Part shown: positions 51,708 to 59,600 of the stretch, in pieces
Layout: each line of letters begins with the position of its first letter
How positions within the stretch are numbered: the stretch's first letter is position 1
Assembly: GCF_900209925.1 (NCBI RefSeq)
Contig: NZ_LT907978.1
Location: 1,671,219 to 1,735,218 of the forward strand
DNA: 64,000 nucleotides
Reading direction: 5' to 3'
Origin: Anaerobutyricum hallii
GTDB taxonomy: Bacteria; Bacillota; Clostridia; Lachnospirales; Lachnospiraceae
Program-made: the position numbers and the translations under genes
Notes under the pieces: generated by a model
Databases searched by the model: none
Told to the model about the DNA's origin: nothing
What the model saw: the letters and a program-made list of their open reading frames with translations, nothing else

Positions 51708-51753
51708 AAAACCGCTGTTGCATGGTTTGTTGGATTCCATGTAGCAGCGGTTT
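51708..51753 (+). terminator. Hairpin after Xre regulator gene
   Basis: AAACCGCTGTTGCATGG pairs with CCATGTAGCAGCGGTTT (one mismatch, one bulge). It is shared by the converging DUF1835 gene. T-rich only moderately, so probably bidirectional. Confidence 0.6.
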
Positions 51754-51765
51754 GTGCTGTGGTTA

Positions 51766-52728
51766 TTATTTCATTCGTTTTCTTAATATTCGGCGATAAT
51801 TTGTTTCTCCCTTTGGTGCGTCCTGTATAATTTCCAACACACCATCTTCAAGCATTTTATCAATGCGATTGGAAATCCATACATCACTAATTCCAAGTTG
51901 ATATTTTCCTAAAACATTACCTATGACAATAGCCATTTTGAATTGCTCTGGCTGTTCCGCAATTTCACGAAGAATGAAACTATCATATATATCTTCTGAA
52001 ACGCTTTGCAATTTACCATTTAACATTGCACGCAAAGGTGCATTTTCATTTTGAAGTTGATTCCATTTCATAGTACAAGCTGAAAGAAATACAGGATTAG
52101 CTTTCTCTTGTAGAGTTATATAGTTTCCCCATTCGCCAGGAGAGACCTCGCCCCATGCTATTTTGGATGTCATAGTATTTTCTTTTCCATATTCCCATGT
52201 AGGTAACTTAACCAAATAAATTGTTGTCTGGCAGTTTAATGGTTGAAGTTGTTTCATAAGCCAATACATACCACAAAGCTCATCTGGATTATAGCTATAC
52301 CAAATGCGAATTTCTTCCCCAGCTACATATCGTTCAATCACTGAGGTCAATGTAGTTTTAATTTTCTGTATTTTTTCTTCAACCTGATAATCTAAATCCT
52401 CTACAAAGCAGACAGACAGCATTTTCTTGAAAATATTTTTCCGCTGTTCGCCAATTCCATTATCAGAAATATCTCCCACACTAAGAGCCATATCAAAACA
52501 ATAAACATCACTGCTCTTGCCTCCCAATGGAATAGCATTCTCCCAAGCAATGCGTTCTTGTTCCTGTGCTTGAAGCTGTGCCTTTTTCATTTCATCTGAA
52601 GATGGAACACTCCCGTCTTCGTGCCTCATAAATATTGAAACAGCACTTCCTCTATACTTTCCCTTGCCGTAAGTTTGGGCAATTTTCAAACTTCCACAGG
52701 CACTTTCACCAAATACAATTTCAATCAT
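51766..52728 (-). CDS. DUF1835/DUF3658 domain protein
   Basis: 320 residues. It begins IEIVFGESACGSLKIAQTYG, typical of DUF1835, followed by LSVGDISDNGIGEQRKNIF and the C-terminal DUF3658-like helix-turn region (VIGNVLGKYQLGISDVWISN). Function unknown. This gene is AT-richer than the core of the nested element, so it may be recently acquired cargo. Confidence 0.8.
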   Translation of the reverse strand: MIEIVFGESACGSLKIAQTYGKGKYRGSAVSIFMRHEDGSVPSSDEMKKAQLQAQEQERIAWENAIPLGGKSSDVYCFDMALSVGDISDNGIGEQRKNIFKKMLSVCFVEDLDYQVEEKIQKIKTTLTSVIERYVAGEEIRIWYSYNPDELCGMYWLMKQLQPLNCQTTIYLVKLPTWEYGKENTMTSKIAWGEVSPGEWGNYITLQEKANPVFLSACTMKWNQLQNENAPLRAMLNGKLQSVSEDIYDSFILREIAEQPEQFKMAIVIGNVLGKYQLGISDVWISNRIDKMLEDGVLEIIQDAPKGETNYRRILRKRMK

Positions 52729-52757
52729 CTTATATACCTCCGATTTAATTGCTCCCG

Positions 52758-53135
52758 TTATGAATAAATCATCTCATACAAAACAATTTCTTCTGCCCTG
52801 TTGTGAATGTTATTGCAACGCTGCACCCATTCCATTTGTCGGGTACACTTCAATTCCTCTGTCACGCCCTCGGTAGCTTTCATCTGCTCCATGATAGTGT
52901 CTAACCGTTTTTGTGCCTGTTCATTCAGGTCTGCAAGATATGTCAACAATTCTCCGGTCAGTATCAATGTATTCAATCTGGCTGGGTGGACTTCTCTTAA
53001 ATATTCCCGGTGCATTCGTCCGTACTTTCCGATAGGGCGGTGTTCCTCCGGCAGTTTCAAGCCTGGAATGTAGTAATCTCCGACAAGGATATAATCAATT
53101 CCGTTTTCCGTTATTCTTGGTTTCAATTCGCTCAT
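52758..53135 (-). CDS. TnpV family transposon protein
   Basis: 125 residues: GIDYILVGDYYIPGLKLPEE, then HRPIGKYGRMHREYLREVHP, the TnpV signature of Tn4451-like elements, then a helical tail. Its function is unknown. It overlaps the preceding Xre gene by 41 bp. Confidence 0.85.
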   Translation of the reverse strand: MSELKPRITENGIDYILVGDYYIPGLKLPEEHRPIGKYGRMHREYLREVHPARLNTLILTGELLTYLADLNEQAQKRLDTIMEQMKATEGVTEELKCTRQMEWVQRCNNIHNRAEEIVLYEMIYS

Positions 53136-53367
53136 GTTCCTTACCTCCTGTGGAAGCAGGCTCGTCTGGTACTAACTCAATCACATCAGTAATCTCACAA
53201 TTCAGAGTTTCACAGATACGGGCTAATGTATCCATGCTGATGTGCTTTCCCTCTTTGCTCATGTTGGCAATCATATTTGTTGTCATACCAGCAGCAAGCC
53301 TTAAATCCTCTTTTCTCATATCACGCTCTAACAGTGTGTGCCAGAGTGGTTTATAGCTGATGTGCAT
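53095..53367 (-). CDS. Xre-family regulator upstream of tnpV
   Basis: 90 residues from ATG 53365-53367. YKPLWHTLLERDMRKEDLRL, AAGMTTNMIANMSKEGKHIS, MDTLARICETLNCEITDVIE form a YozG-like HTH; the tail is acidic then basic. The longer frame upstream has no ribosome site. Near the right end of the nested element. Confidence 0.85.
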   Translation of the reverse strand: MHISYKPLWHTLLERDMRKEDLRLAAGMTTNMIANMSKEGKHISMDTLARICETLNCEITDVIELVPDEPASTGGKEHERIETKNNGKRN

Positions 53368-53522
53368 ATTGTTTTCCTGCCTTTCTATCCATACCACCGG
53401 GGCGGTTGCCCCGGCAGGAACTTTTCTCTTATTATAACACCAATCTTGTGAAATCACAATTTATTCTTGTAGCCTGCCGCTGATACCGTCTGGATTGTGC
53501 ATTCCCTTTCTTTTTGTTCCCT

Positions 53523-53681
53523 TTAATTAGCCATGAACTGTTTAATTCCCTGGGATTTTGCACCCGGGTTGTCGTTTCCATAACCTTCCATCAGGTTGAT
53601 TACACCCCAGACACCAAGACCGGCACCGATTGCAACGACCAGTGTCTGAAGGATATTGATTGCACTGCTAAAAAAAGCCAT
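53523..53681 (-). pseudogene. Maff2-type small membrane protein gene, 5' fragment
   Basis: Starts MAFFSSAINILQTLVVAIGA and continues GLGVWGVINLMEGYGNDNPG to GIKQFMAN and a stop supplied by the nested element. The intact protein would be about 73 residues with two helices; here the second helix is cut off and found at 42688-42765. Maff2 proteins sit between virD4 and virB6 in these ICEs and are thought to be VirB2/pilin-like. Loss may impair conjugation until the insert excises. Confidence 0.87.
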
Positions 53682-53808
53682 AATCAAATGTATGAACAAA
53701 CGCTTTTCTTATGGTCTGTAAGCGTTTGGCTCTACTCCTTTCCCTTTTATTCAGACCTTTTTGTACCCTTATCAGTAGTAGCAGGGTGCTCGAATTCTTT
53801 CTTTCATA

Positions 53809-55632
53809 TCAGTCCTCACCTTCCTCAGCTTCAATCGCTGATACATCTTCTTGTGTTACAGTTACTTCATACATTTCAAATTCTGTATCTTTCGACATCA
53901 CCAGTCGGTGTGCCAGATATTTTTCGACATCAAACGCATTATTCTTATTGAAATCGGCAAGCTCTTTGTACCGTTTGTGCTTTGTGATGTCATATTTGTT
54001 GCTTAAAAACGGCCGGACTCCACGAAGCTGTAAGATACATTTTTCTCCATCCATGACCGCCAGCTCATCTCTACTCATCAGTTCTTTTCCAGTCTTTTGA
54101 TAGTTCAGTCCATAGGACCGATTGCTGCCTCTGGTGTCTGATGTGTTATAAAGATCAATGGTTTCCTTTCCCAGGGTTTCTGATATTTCTTTCAGTGTGG
54201 AGCTTTCCTTTCCGCCTAGGAAAAGAACGGTGTCACAGTTACCTGTGATCGTCTCAGCAGCATCCTTATAGATAGTTTTCAGCTGAGATTGTGACTGCAA
54301 GATGATAGAAGCGGAGATTTCCCTGCTTCGGATCGTAGCAATCAACTTGTCGAATTTTGGAATCTGTCCGATATTGCTGAACTCATCAAGAAGCAGCCGT
54401 ACATGATAAGGGAGCCTGCCTCCATGCTCATCATCCGCTTTATCACAAAGCAAGTTAAAGAGCTGGGTGTACATGATCGCTACCACAAAGTTGAATGTAT
54501 CATCGGTATCGCTGATGATGACAAACATGGCTGTTCTCTGATCACCGATCATATCCAGTTCCATTTCGTCATACGACATGATTTCTCTTAGTTCCTGAAT
54601 GTCAAATGGTGCAAGTCTGGCACCACAGGAAATCAAAATCGATTTTGCAGTTTTGCCGGCCGCAAGCTTGTACTTGCGATATTGCCTTACTGCAAAGTGT
54701 TCCGGATTTTCTGCTTCCAGTTCTTCAAACAATTCATCCACTGCATTTTTAAATTCTTCATCATCCTCCCTGGTCTCACTGGCATTGATAAATTCCAACA
54801 AAGTAGAAAAGTTCTGTTCTTCCTCTGGTGCCTCATACCAGATGTATCCGATCAGTGCAGAATACAATAGACGTTCGGCCTTGACCCAGAAATCTTCCGT
54901 TGATTTTTCGCCCTCACCCTTGGTATTTGCGATAATGGTATTGACCAGCTTCAAGATATCTTTTTCACTCCGGATATAATGGAACGGATTGTAATGCATG
55001 GACTTTTTAAAGTTGATCGTATTTAATACCTTGATCCGGTATCCTCCATTTACCAGCATCTTCCCGCATTCAACGATGATCGTTCCTTTCGGATCGGTGA
55101 CCACATAGGATACGTGGTCCGTCATCTGCATAAGATTGGGCTTCACATAGAATCTTGTCTTTCCGGATCCGGAACCACCGATAACAATCACATTCTTATT
55201 TCTGGCATACTTCGGAGCTTTTGGTCGGCTGTTCATGGTCAGACGTTCTGTTTCTGTGAGGATGACATTGTTTTCAAAAACCGGATCCATGAAGGGTTCG
55301 ATGTCTTTTCTGTTTCCCCATCTTGCAGATCCATACTCCACACCCTGCCGGAACTTCTTTGCGTTTTTAGAACGATAGTAGACAACCAGTTTTAATGCAC
55401 CTGCAGCCAGAACACCTACTGTAAGGTCCTGCAAAGCGATACTTGGCAGCCAGCTTAAAAATGCCAGTCGAAAATTGACTAACATCACGCCAAGTCTCTG
55501 GACCATGCTTTCTCCCAGGCAATGCCGGTACAGCCAGGATCCTTTATCTGCTACATAGAAGATAAAGAAATATGGGAGATTTAAGATCACCAGCCGTTTG
55601 ATCTGGATCTTCTGTAATTTCTCCCGCATCAT
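53809..55632 (-). CDS. VirD4/TraG type IV coupling protein
   Basis: 607 residues. N-terminal membrane segments (about 13-35 and 55-85), Walker A VIGGSGSGKTRFYVKPN (about 150-166), KGTIIVECGKML, and Walker B LLLDEFSNIGQIPKFDKLIA followed by SASIILQSQSQL. Links the relaxase-DNA complex to the channel and pumps DNA. Begins by overlapping the PcfB stop by 4 bp. Key protein for both ICE transfer and mobilisation of the nested element. Confidence 0.95.
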   Translation of the reverse strand: MMREKLQKIQIKRLVILNLPYFFIFYVADKGSWLYRHCLGESMVQRLGVMLVNFRLAFLSWLPSIALQDLTVGVLAAGALKLVVYYRSKNAKKFRQGVEYGSARWGNRKDIEPFMDPVFENNVILTETERLTMNSRPKAPKYARNKNVIVIGGSGSGKTRFYVKPNLMQMTDHVSYVVTDPKGTIIVECGKMLVNGGYRIKVLNTINFKKSMHYNPFHYIRSEKDILKLVNTIIANTKGEGEKSTEDFWVKAERLLYSALIGYIWYEAPEEEQNFSTLLEFINASETREDDEEFKNAVDELFEELEAENPEHFAVRQYRKYKLAAGKTAKSILISCGARLAPFDIQELREIMSYDEMELDMIGDQRTAMFVIISDTDDTFNFVVAIMYTQLFNLLCDKADDEHGGRLPYHVRLLLDEFSNIGQIPKFDKLIATIRSREISASIILQSQSQLKTIYKDAAETITGNCDTVLFLGGKESSTLKEISETLGKETIDLYNTSDTRGSNRSYGLNYQKTGKELMSRDELAVMDGEKCILQLRGVRPFLSNKYDITKHKRYKELADFNKNNAFDVEKYLAHRLVMSKDTEFEMYEVTVTQEDVSAIEAEEGED

Positions 55633-56192
55633 CGTTCCTGACCTCTGGATTTTTGTCTCTGCTTCACACGCTGGCGGTGCTTTGCTTTTCTTTCTACAGA
55701 TTTCTGCAGTTTCTTTCTGACCGATGGTTTCTTCACCTGTTTCTTTTTCAGTTCTACTCCGGCATATTCCCGGAAAGCCGCTGTCATCACATCCACATCT
55801 TTAGCCTTAAAGAAGACCAGATATTTCGGTGGATCCGCACCGACTTCTTTTTTCAGGCTGTAATCAATCCCGTATTTTCTTGCCACACGGTCAAAGGATT
55901 TGATATTTTCATCTGTGATCTTTATGTTGGAAAGCTGTACTCCCTGTGCATTCAGCTGCTTGATGGTCTGCTTTCCATGTGGCTTTTTCTTTTCAATCTT
56001 TTTTCGGGCTTTTTCCCTTCCTTTCTCCTGGGCCCGTCCGGTCTTTTCAGCCATTTTCACCTGCGTTGCTTTCTGTTTCCTCCGGTTGTCCATTTCCAGG
56101 AACTTCCGAAGGGCTGCTTTTAGCACACTGGCAGTGATCTTGACTCCCTGGATGCTCAGGCTGATCACTTTCTGATTTACTTCTTCCTGCAA
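55629..56192 (-). CDS. PcfB / DUF3801 family protein
   Basis: 187 residues: VISLSIQGVKITASVLKAAL at the start, a very basic middle, LNAQGVQLSNIKITDENIKS, then FFKAKDVDVMTAAFREYAGV and another basic tail. Matches PcfB (DUF3801), which precedes the coupling protein in Gram-positive conjugation operons and helps bring the relaxase to it. Confidence 0.87.
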   Translation of the reverse strand: MQEEVNQKVISLSIQGVKITASVLKAALRKFLEMDNRRKQKATQVKMAEKTGRAQEKGREKARKKIEKKKPHGKQTIKQLNAQGVQLSNIKITDENIKSFDRVARKYGIDYSLKKEVGADPPKYLVFFKAKDVDVMTAAFREYAGVELKKKQVKKPSVRKKLQKSVERKAKHRQRVKQRQKSRGQER

Positions 56193-56471
56193 TTACCCAC
56201 GTCCTTTCTTTCCTTTCATTTCAGAATGAAGACGGGCAATACAATATCCGATGCATGGAACATGTTTTCCATACGGACAGCCACCACATGGTGTTGTTTT
56301 TACCGCTTTTTTCTTTTCAGGAAGCAGATAATGGCACTGCTTCAAGTTACAGCCTTTCTTTTTGCCTCCCCACCAGTAACAGTACTTACAGGACCATGGC
56401 TTTTCTTCGCTGTACTTTCTTCCTTCTATAGCTGCATTTGGTTCTATGATCAGATCTTTATTTGTCTTCAT
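56193..56471 (-). CDS. Cys-rich transfer-operon protein
   Basis: 92 residues with three cysteine groups: CKYCYWWGGKKKGCNLKQC, CGGCPYGKHVPC and C in IGYC. It likely binds two metal ions. Found at this place, before pcfB, in related ICEs; function unknown. It abuts pcfB and overlaps the small membrane-protein gene before it by 14 bp. Confidence 0.75.
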   Translation of the reverse strand: MKTNKDLIIEPNAAIEGRKYSEEKPWSCKYCYWWGGKKKGCNLKQCHYLLPEKKKAVKTTPCGGCPYGKHVPCIGYCIARLHSEMKGKKGRG

Positions 56472-56604
56472 TCTGTTCTTCCTCTTTTCTCATGATTTCT
56501 GTCAGTTTTTTCTCTGCCTGACTTCCGGCAGCAATGAGACAATACAAAACTGTAAATATTGCCGCTGCTCCCAGAAGAGCAACAAAAATAATGATATTTC
56601 TCAT
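56458..56604 (-). CDS. Small single-pass membrane protein (48 aa)
   Basis: 48 residues from ATG 56602-56604, five bases after GGGAG. One helix, NIIIFVALLGAAAIFTVLYC, and a charged tail EKKLTEIMRKEEEQNEDK. It overlaps the next gene. No family name, but position and coupling support it as a real component of the transfer apparatus. Confidence 0.7.
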   Translation of the reverse strand: MRNIIIFVALLGAAAIFTVLYCLIAAGSQAEKKLTEIMRKEEEQNEDK

Positions 56605-56618
56605 GGTTTCTCCCATCT

Positions 56619-56658
56619 AAAAAAGCGTCCACAGATTCCTTTCGGTTTCCATGAACGC
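56619..56658 (-). terminator. Terminator after the adhesin gene
   Basis: Minus-strand stem GCGTTCATGGA / TCTGTGGACGC (with G-U pairs) followed by six U. It sits between the adhesin and the rest of the transfer genes, so the latter depend on read-through or a further promoter. Confidence 0.7.
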
Positions 56659-56672
56659 TCATTCTTATTTGA

Positions 56673-59600
56673 TTAGTGTTTCTTTTTTCTCATAAATGCA
56701 AGGACTCCTGTACCAGTCGCACCAATGCCGAGAAGCATAAACCACAGCCACAGATTGGTGTTATCCCCAGTCTTTGGTGAATCACTGACAGGTTTTCCAC
56801 CTTCCGGTGTCTTTTCTGCCGGTTTTTCCTCATCTACCATGGTTACATGCTGTACTTCACTAGTATCCTTTACTTCGAATTCCACATCTTTTGCAACCAG
56901 ATAGCCATCCGGTGCTGTTTCTTCACGGAGAGTGTATTTTCCGATTGGAAGCATTTCGATGTAATGTGCTTTCTCTGTACTGGTCCAGCTTTCCACAACT
57001 TTTCCATCCTGATCAAGGATCGTGAGTTTTGCTCCCGGAAGTTCTTTTCCGGCGATATCCTGTTTGGAGATTTTCACCTTCGTCACATCATCCTTCATCT
57101 CAACTTTCTGCACATCGGCAGTATCTTTGATGGTGAACTTCACGCTTTCAGCTGTCACATAACCATCGGCCGGTTTTGTTTCAACCAGTGCGTATTCTTT
57201 TCCGACAGCCAGCTCACGGATCACATGTGCTTCTTTACCGGAAGTCCATTCATCCACGATATTTCCATCGGCATCTACCACTTTCAGCTTACATCCTGGA
57301 AGTTCTTTTCCGGTTGTCAGACTGGATTTGGTAAATTCTACAACGGTTGGCTGATTCTCAAAGGTAAAATCATAGGTTACAGTCGGCTGATTCTCACCTG
57401 CATACTCAAAAGTAAATTCCTTTACTTCATCGTTGGTTACGAATCCATCCGGTGCATAGAGTTCTTTTACATAGTAAGTGGCTCCTATTGGAAGATCTGC
57501 AACAAATGTGATCTTTCCTTCTTCATCCGTAGATTTCAGTTCAATGATCTCATCGGCTTCGATCAGGACTTTACCAGTTGTCTCAGACTTAATGTCTTCT
57601 TTGGCAAATAATCCAAAGATAGCTCCTTCCAGTGTACGGTCAGAATCTTTTTCCTTCTTAAGTACACTGACTTCTACTCTCTGACGGTTGTTCTGCCAGT
57701 CTTTGTCATAGACTACAACCGGTGTATTCTGATCCACGTAAGTCAGATTTACATGACGGATTTCACCATCCAGTACATGACCGTAAGCAGTTCCTGTTTC
57801 TTTCACATAGTATTTACCAAGTGGAAGATTTTCCAGTTTTGCAATACCGGTTTCATCTGTCTTGATCGTTGCAATCAGTTCATCCTTTTTATAGTAATCG
57901 TCACTGACGCCATCGGCAGCCTTGATGTCTTCCTCAGCATAGACTTCAAAAGTAACATCTGTCAGCTTTCCGGTTACATAGTTGAAAATGTGTTCCACCA
58001 CACCTTTGACCTTATCGCCCAGTGTAACAGAATCCAGAAATTCTCCCTTTTTGTTGATGATGAGTTCACCAACCGGTACCTCGTCCTTCATTTCCACTTT
58101 CTGAACCTCTCCGGTATCTTTGACTGTGAATGTCACATCATTGGCTACCAGATAACCATGCGGTGCAAACTCTTCATGTAGGGTATAAGTCTCACCCACT
58201 TTCAGATATTTAATCACATGCGGTGCATCTTTGGAAGATGTCCAGCTATCTACTACATTTCCATCTTTATCCGTTACTTTCAGATAAGCTCCATCCAGTT
58301 CTACACCGGTTGTTGCATCTGATTTTGTGATCTCAACAGTTGTCGGCTGGTTCTTCTTTACGGATTTTAATGTTACTGTCTGTACATCCTGCCCCTGATA
58401 AGAAGCATCAAATCTCAGTACTTCATCCGAAGATACGAATCCATCTGGTGCTTTCAGTTCTTTTACATAATAGCTTCCAAGTGGAAGATCCAGTGTACAT
58501 GCTGCCTGACCTTTTTCATCAGAAGTCATTTCCTGTAAAAAAGTATCTGCTTTGACGATCACTTTTCCATCTTTCGTCTGGATGTCTTTTGTGTTATAAA
58601 TACCGAATACTGCTCCAGCTACTGTATTGCCTGTCTCAGCATCCTGTTTTTCGACCGTAATCGACACTTTCTGTCGTTCATCTGTGACAGAGATTTCTTT
58701 CTCGATTACTGCAGTATCCTGATCTGCATAAGCAAATTCGAAATTTTCCGGCACCGTATTTAACACATAAGTGTCCGGTGCATTCTTCTCTTTGACATAG
58801 TATCTGCCAAGTGGAAGATTCTTTACAGTTGCATAACCATCTGTATCCGTTGTAACGGTTGCCACCAGTGCATCCTTTGCAAAATACAAAGTTCTCTGTC
58901 CATCTGCATCTACCTGATGATCGGCAGTATAGATATCCTCTGCCGCATAGACTTCAAATTCAGCACCTGCAAGTCCAGCCATTTCATACTGGAAGTCCTT
59001 ATCAAATCTCTTTAACACTTCACCCTGTTTATAGATCTTTAACTGACCTTTGACCGGGGCATTGGTATATTCCACATCAATGACTGCATCTCCTGTGACA
59101 GGATCGGTCAGATAAGCAGTATCTGTATCAACTGCAACTGTCACATAGTTTTTGGATATTGTGTACCCATCGGGTGCCGTCACTTCCTCAATCCGGTAGT
59201 TACCAGGTTTCAGATTTCTCGGCAGTACCAGGTATCCTTCCTCATTTGTGAAATAGGATTTGTGTACCGTTGGCTTCGGATAGGATGTTGTCTGTTCCAC
59301 ATATTTCTGATTATCCAGGTCGTATACCTTGAACTCAGTATTAGCCAGGAGTACAGATTTCTGTGTTTCTGCATCCTTTTTGATGATCTTTAATTTTGCT
59401 TTGAATTCTTTATCCAGAAGCACTCGCCATGTCTGCGGTGTATCCGGATAATTCTCTGTGATCTTCACTACAAAATCATCGACCGGTGCATAGTTGTGTT
59501 TGCTTGTGGTCTCTCTTACCACATAAGTTCCATATGGAAGCGGAATCGATCTTGCATATCCTTTTTCATCGGTAAACATTTCTGTCTGGCCATCTGCAGT

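Larger units (their letters stand above)
42766..53543. mobile_element. Nested mobilizable element (Tn4451-like, serine recombinase) inserted in the Maff2 gene
   Basis: About 10.8 kb. The edges are defined by the split Maff2 gene; CTGTTT occurs at both junctions (42760-42765 and 53538-53543), so the exact cut within it is unknown. Contents: serine recombinase, TnpW, VapE, primase, MOBQ relaxase, a membrane protein with Xre regulator, oriT-like site, DUF3847, RepA-like, large Xre regulator, DUF1835 protein, TnpV and another Xre regulator. The 42.9-51.7 kb part is clearly richer in G+C than the ICE, pointing to separate ancestry. Confidence 0.87.
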
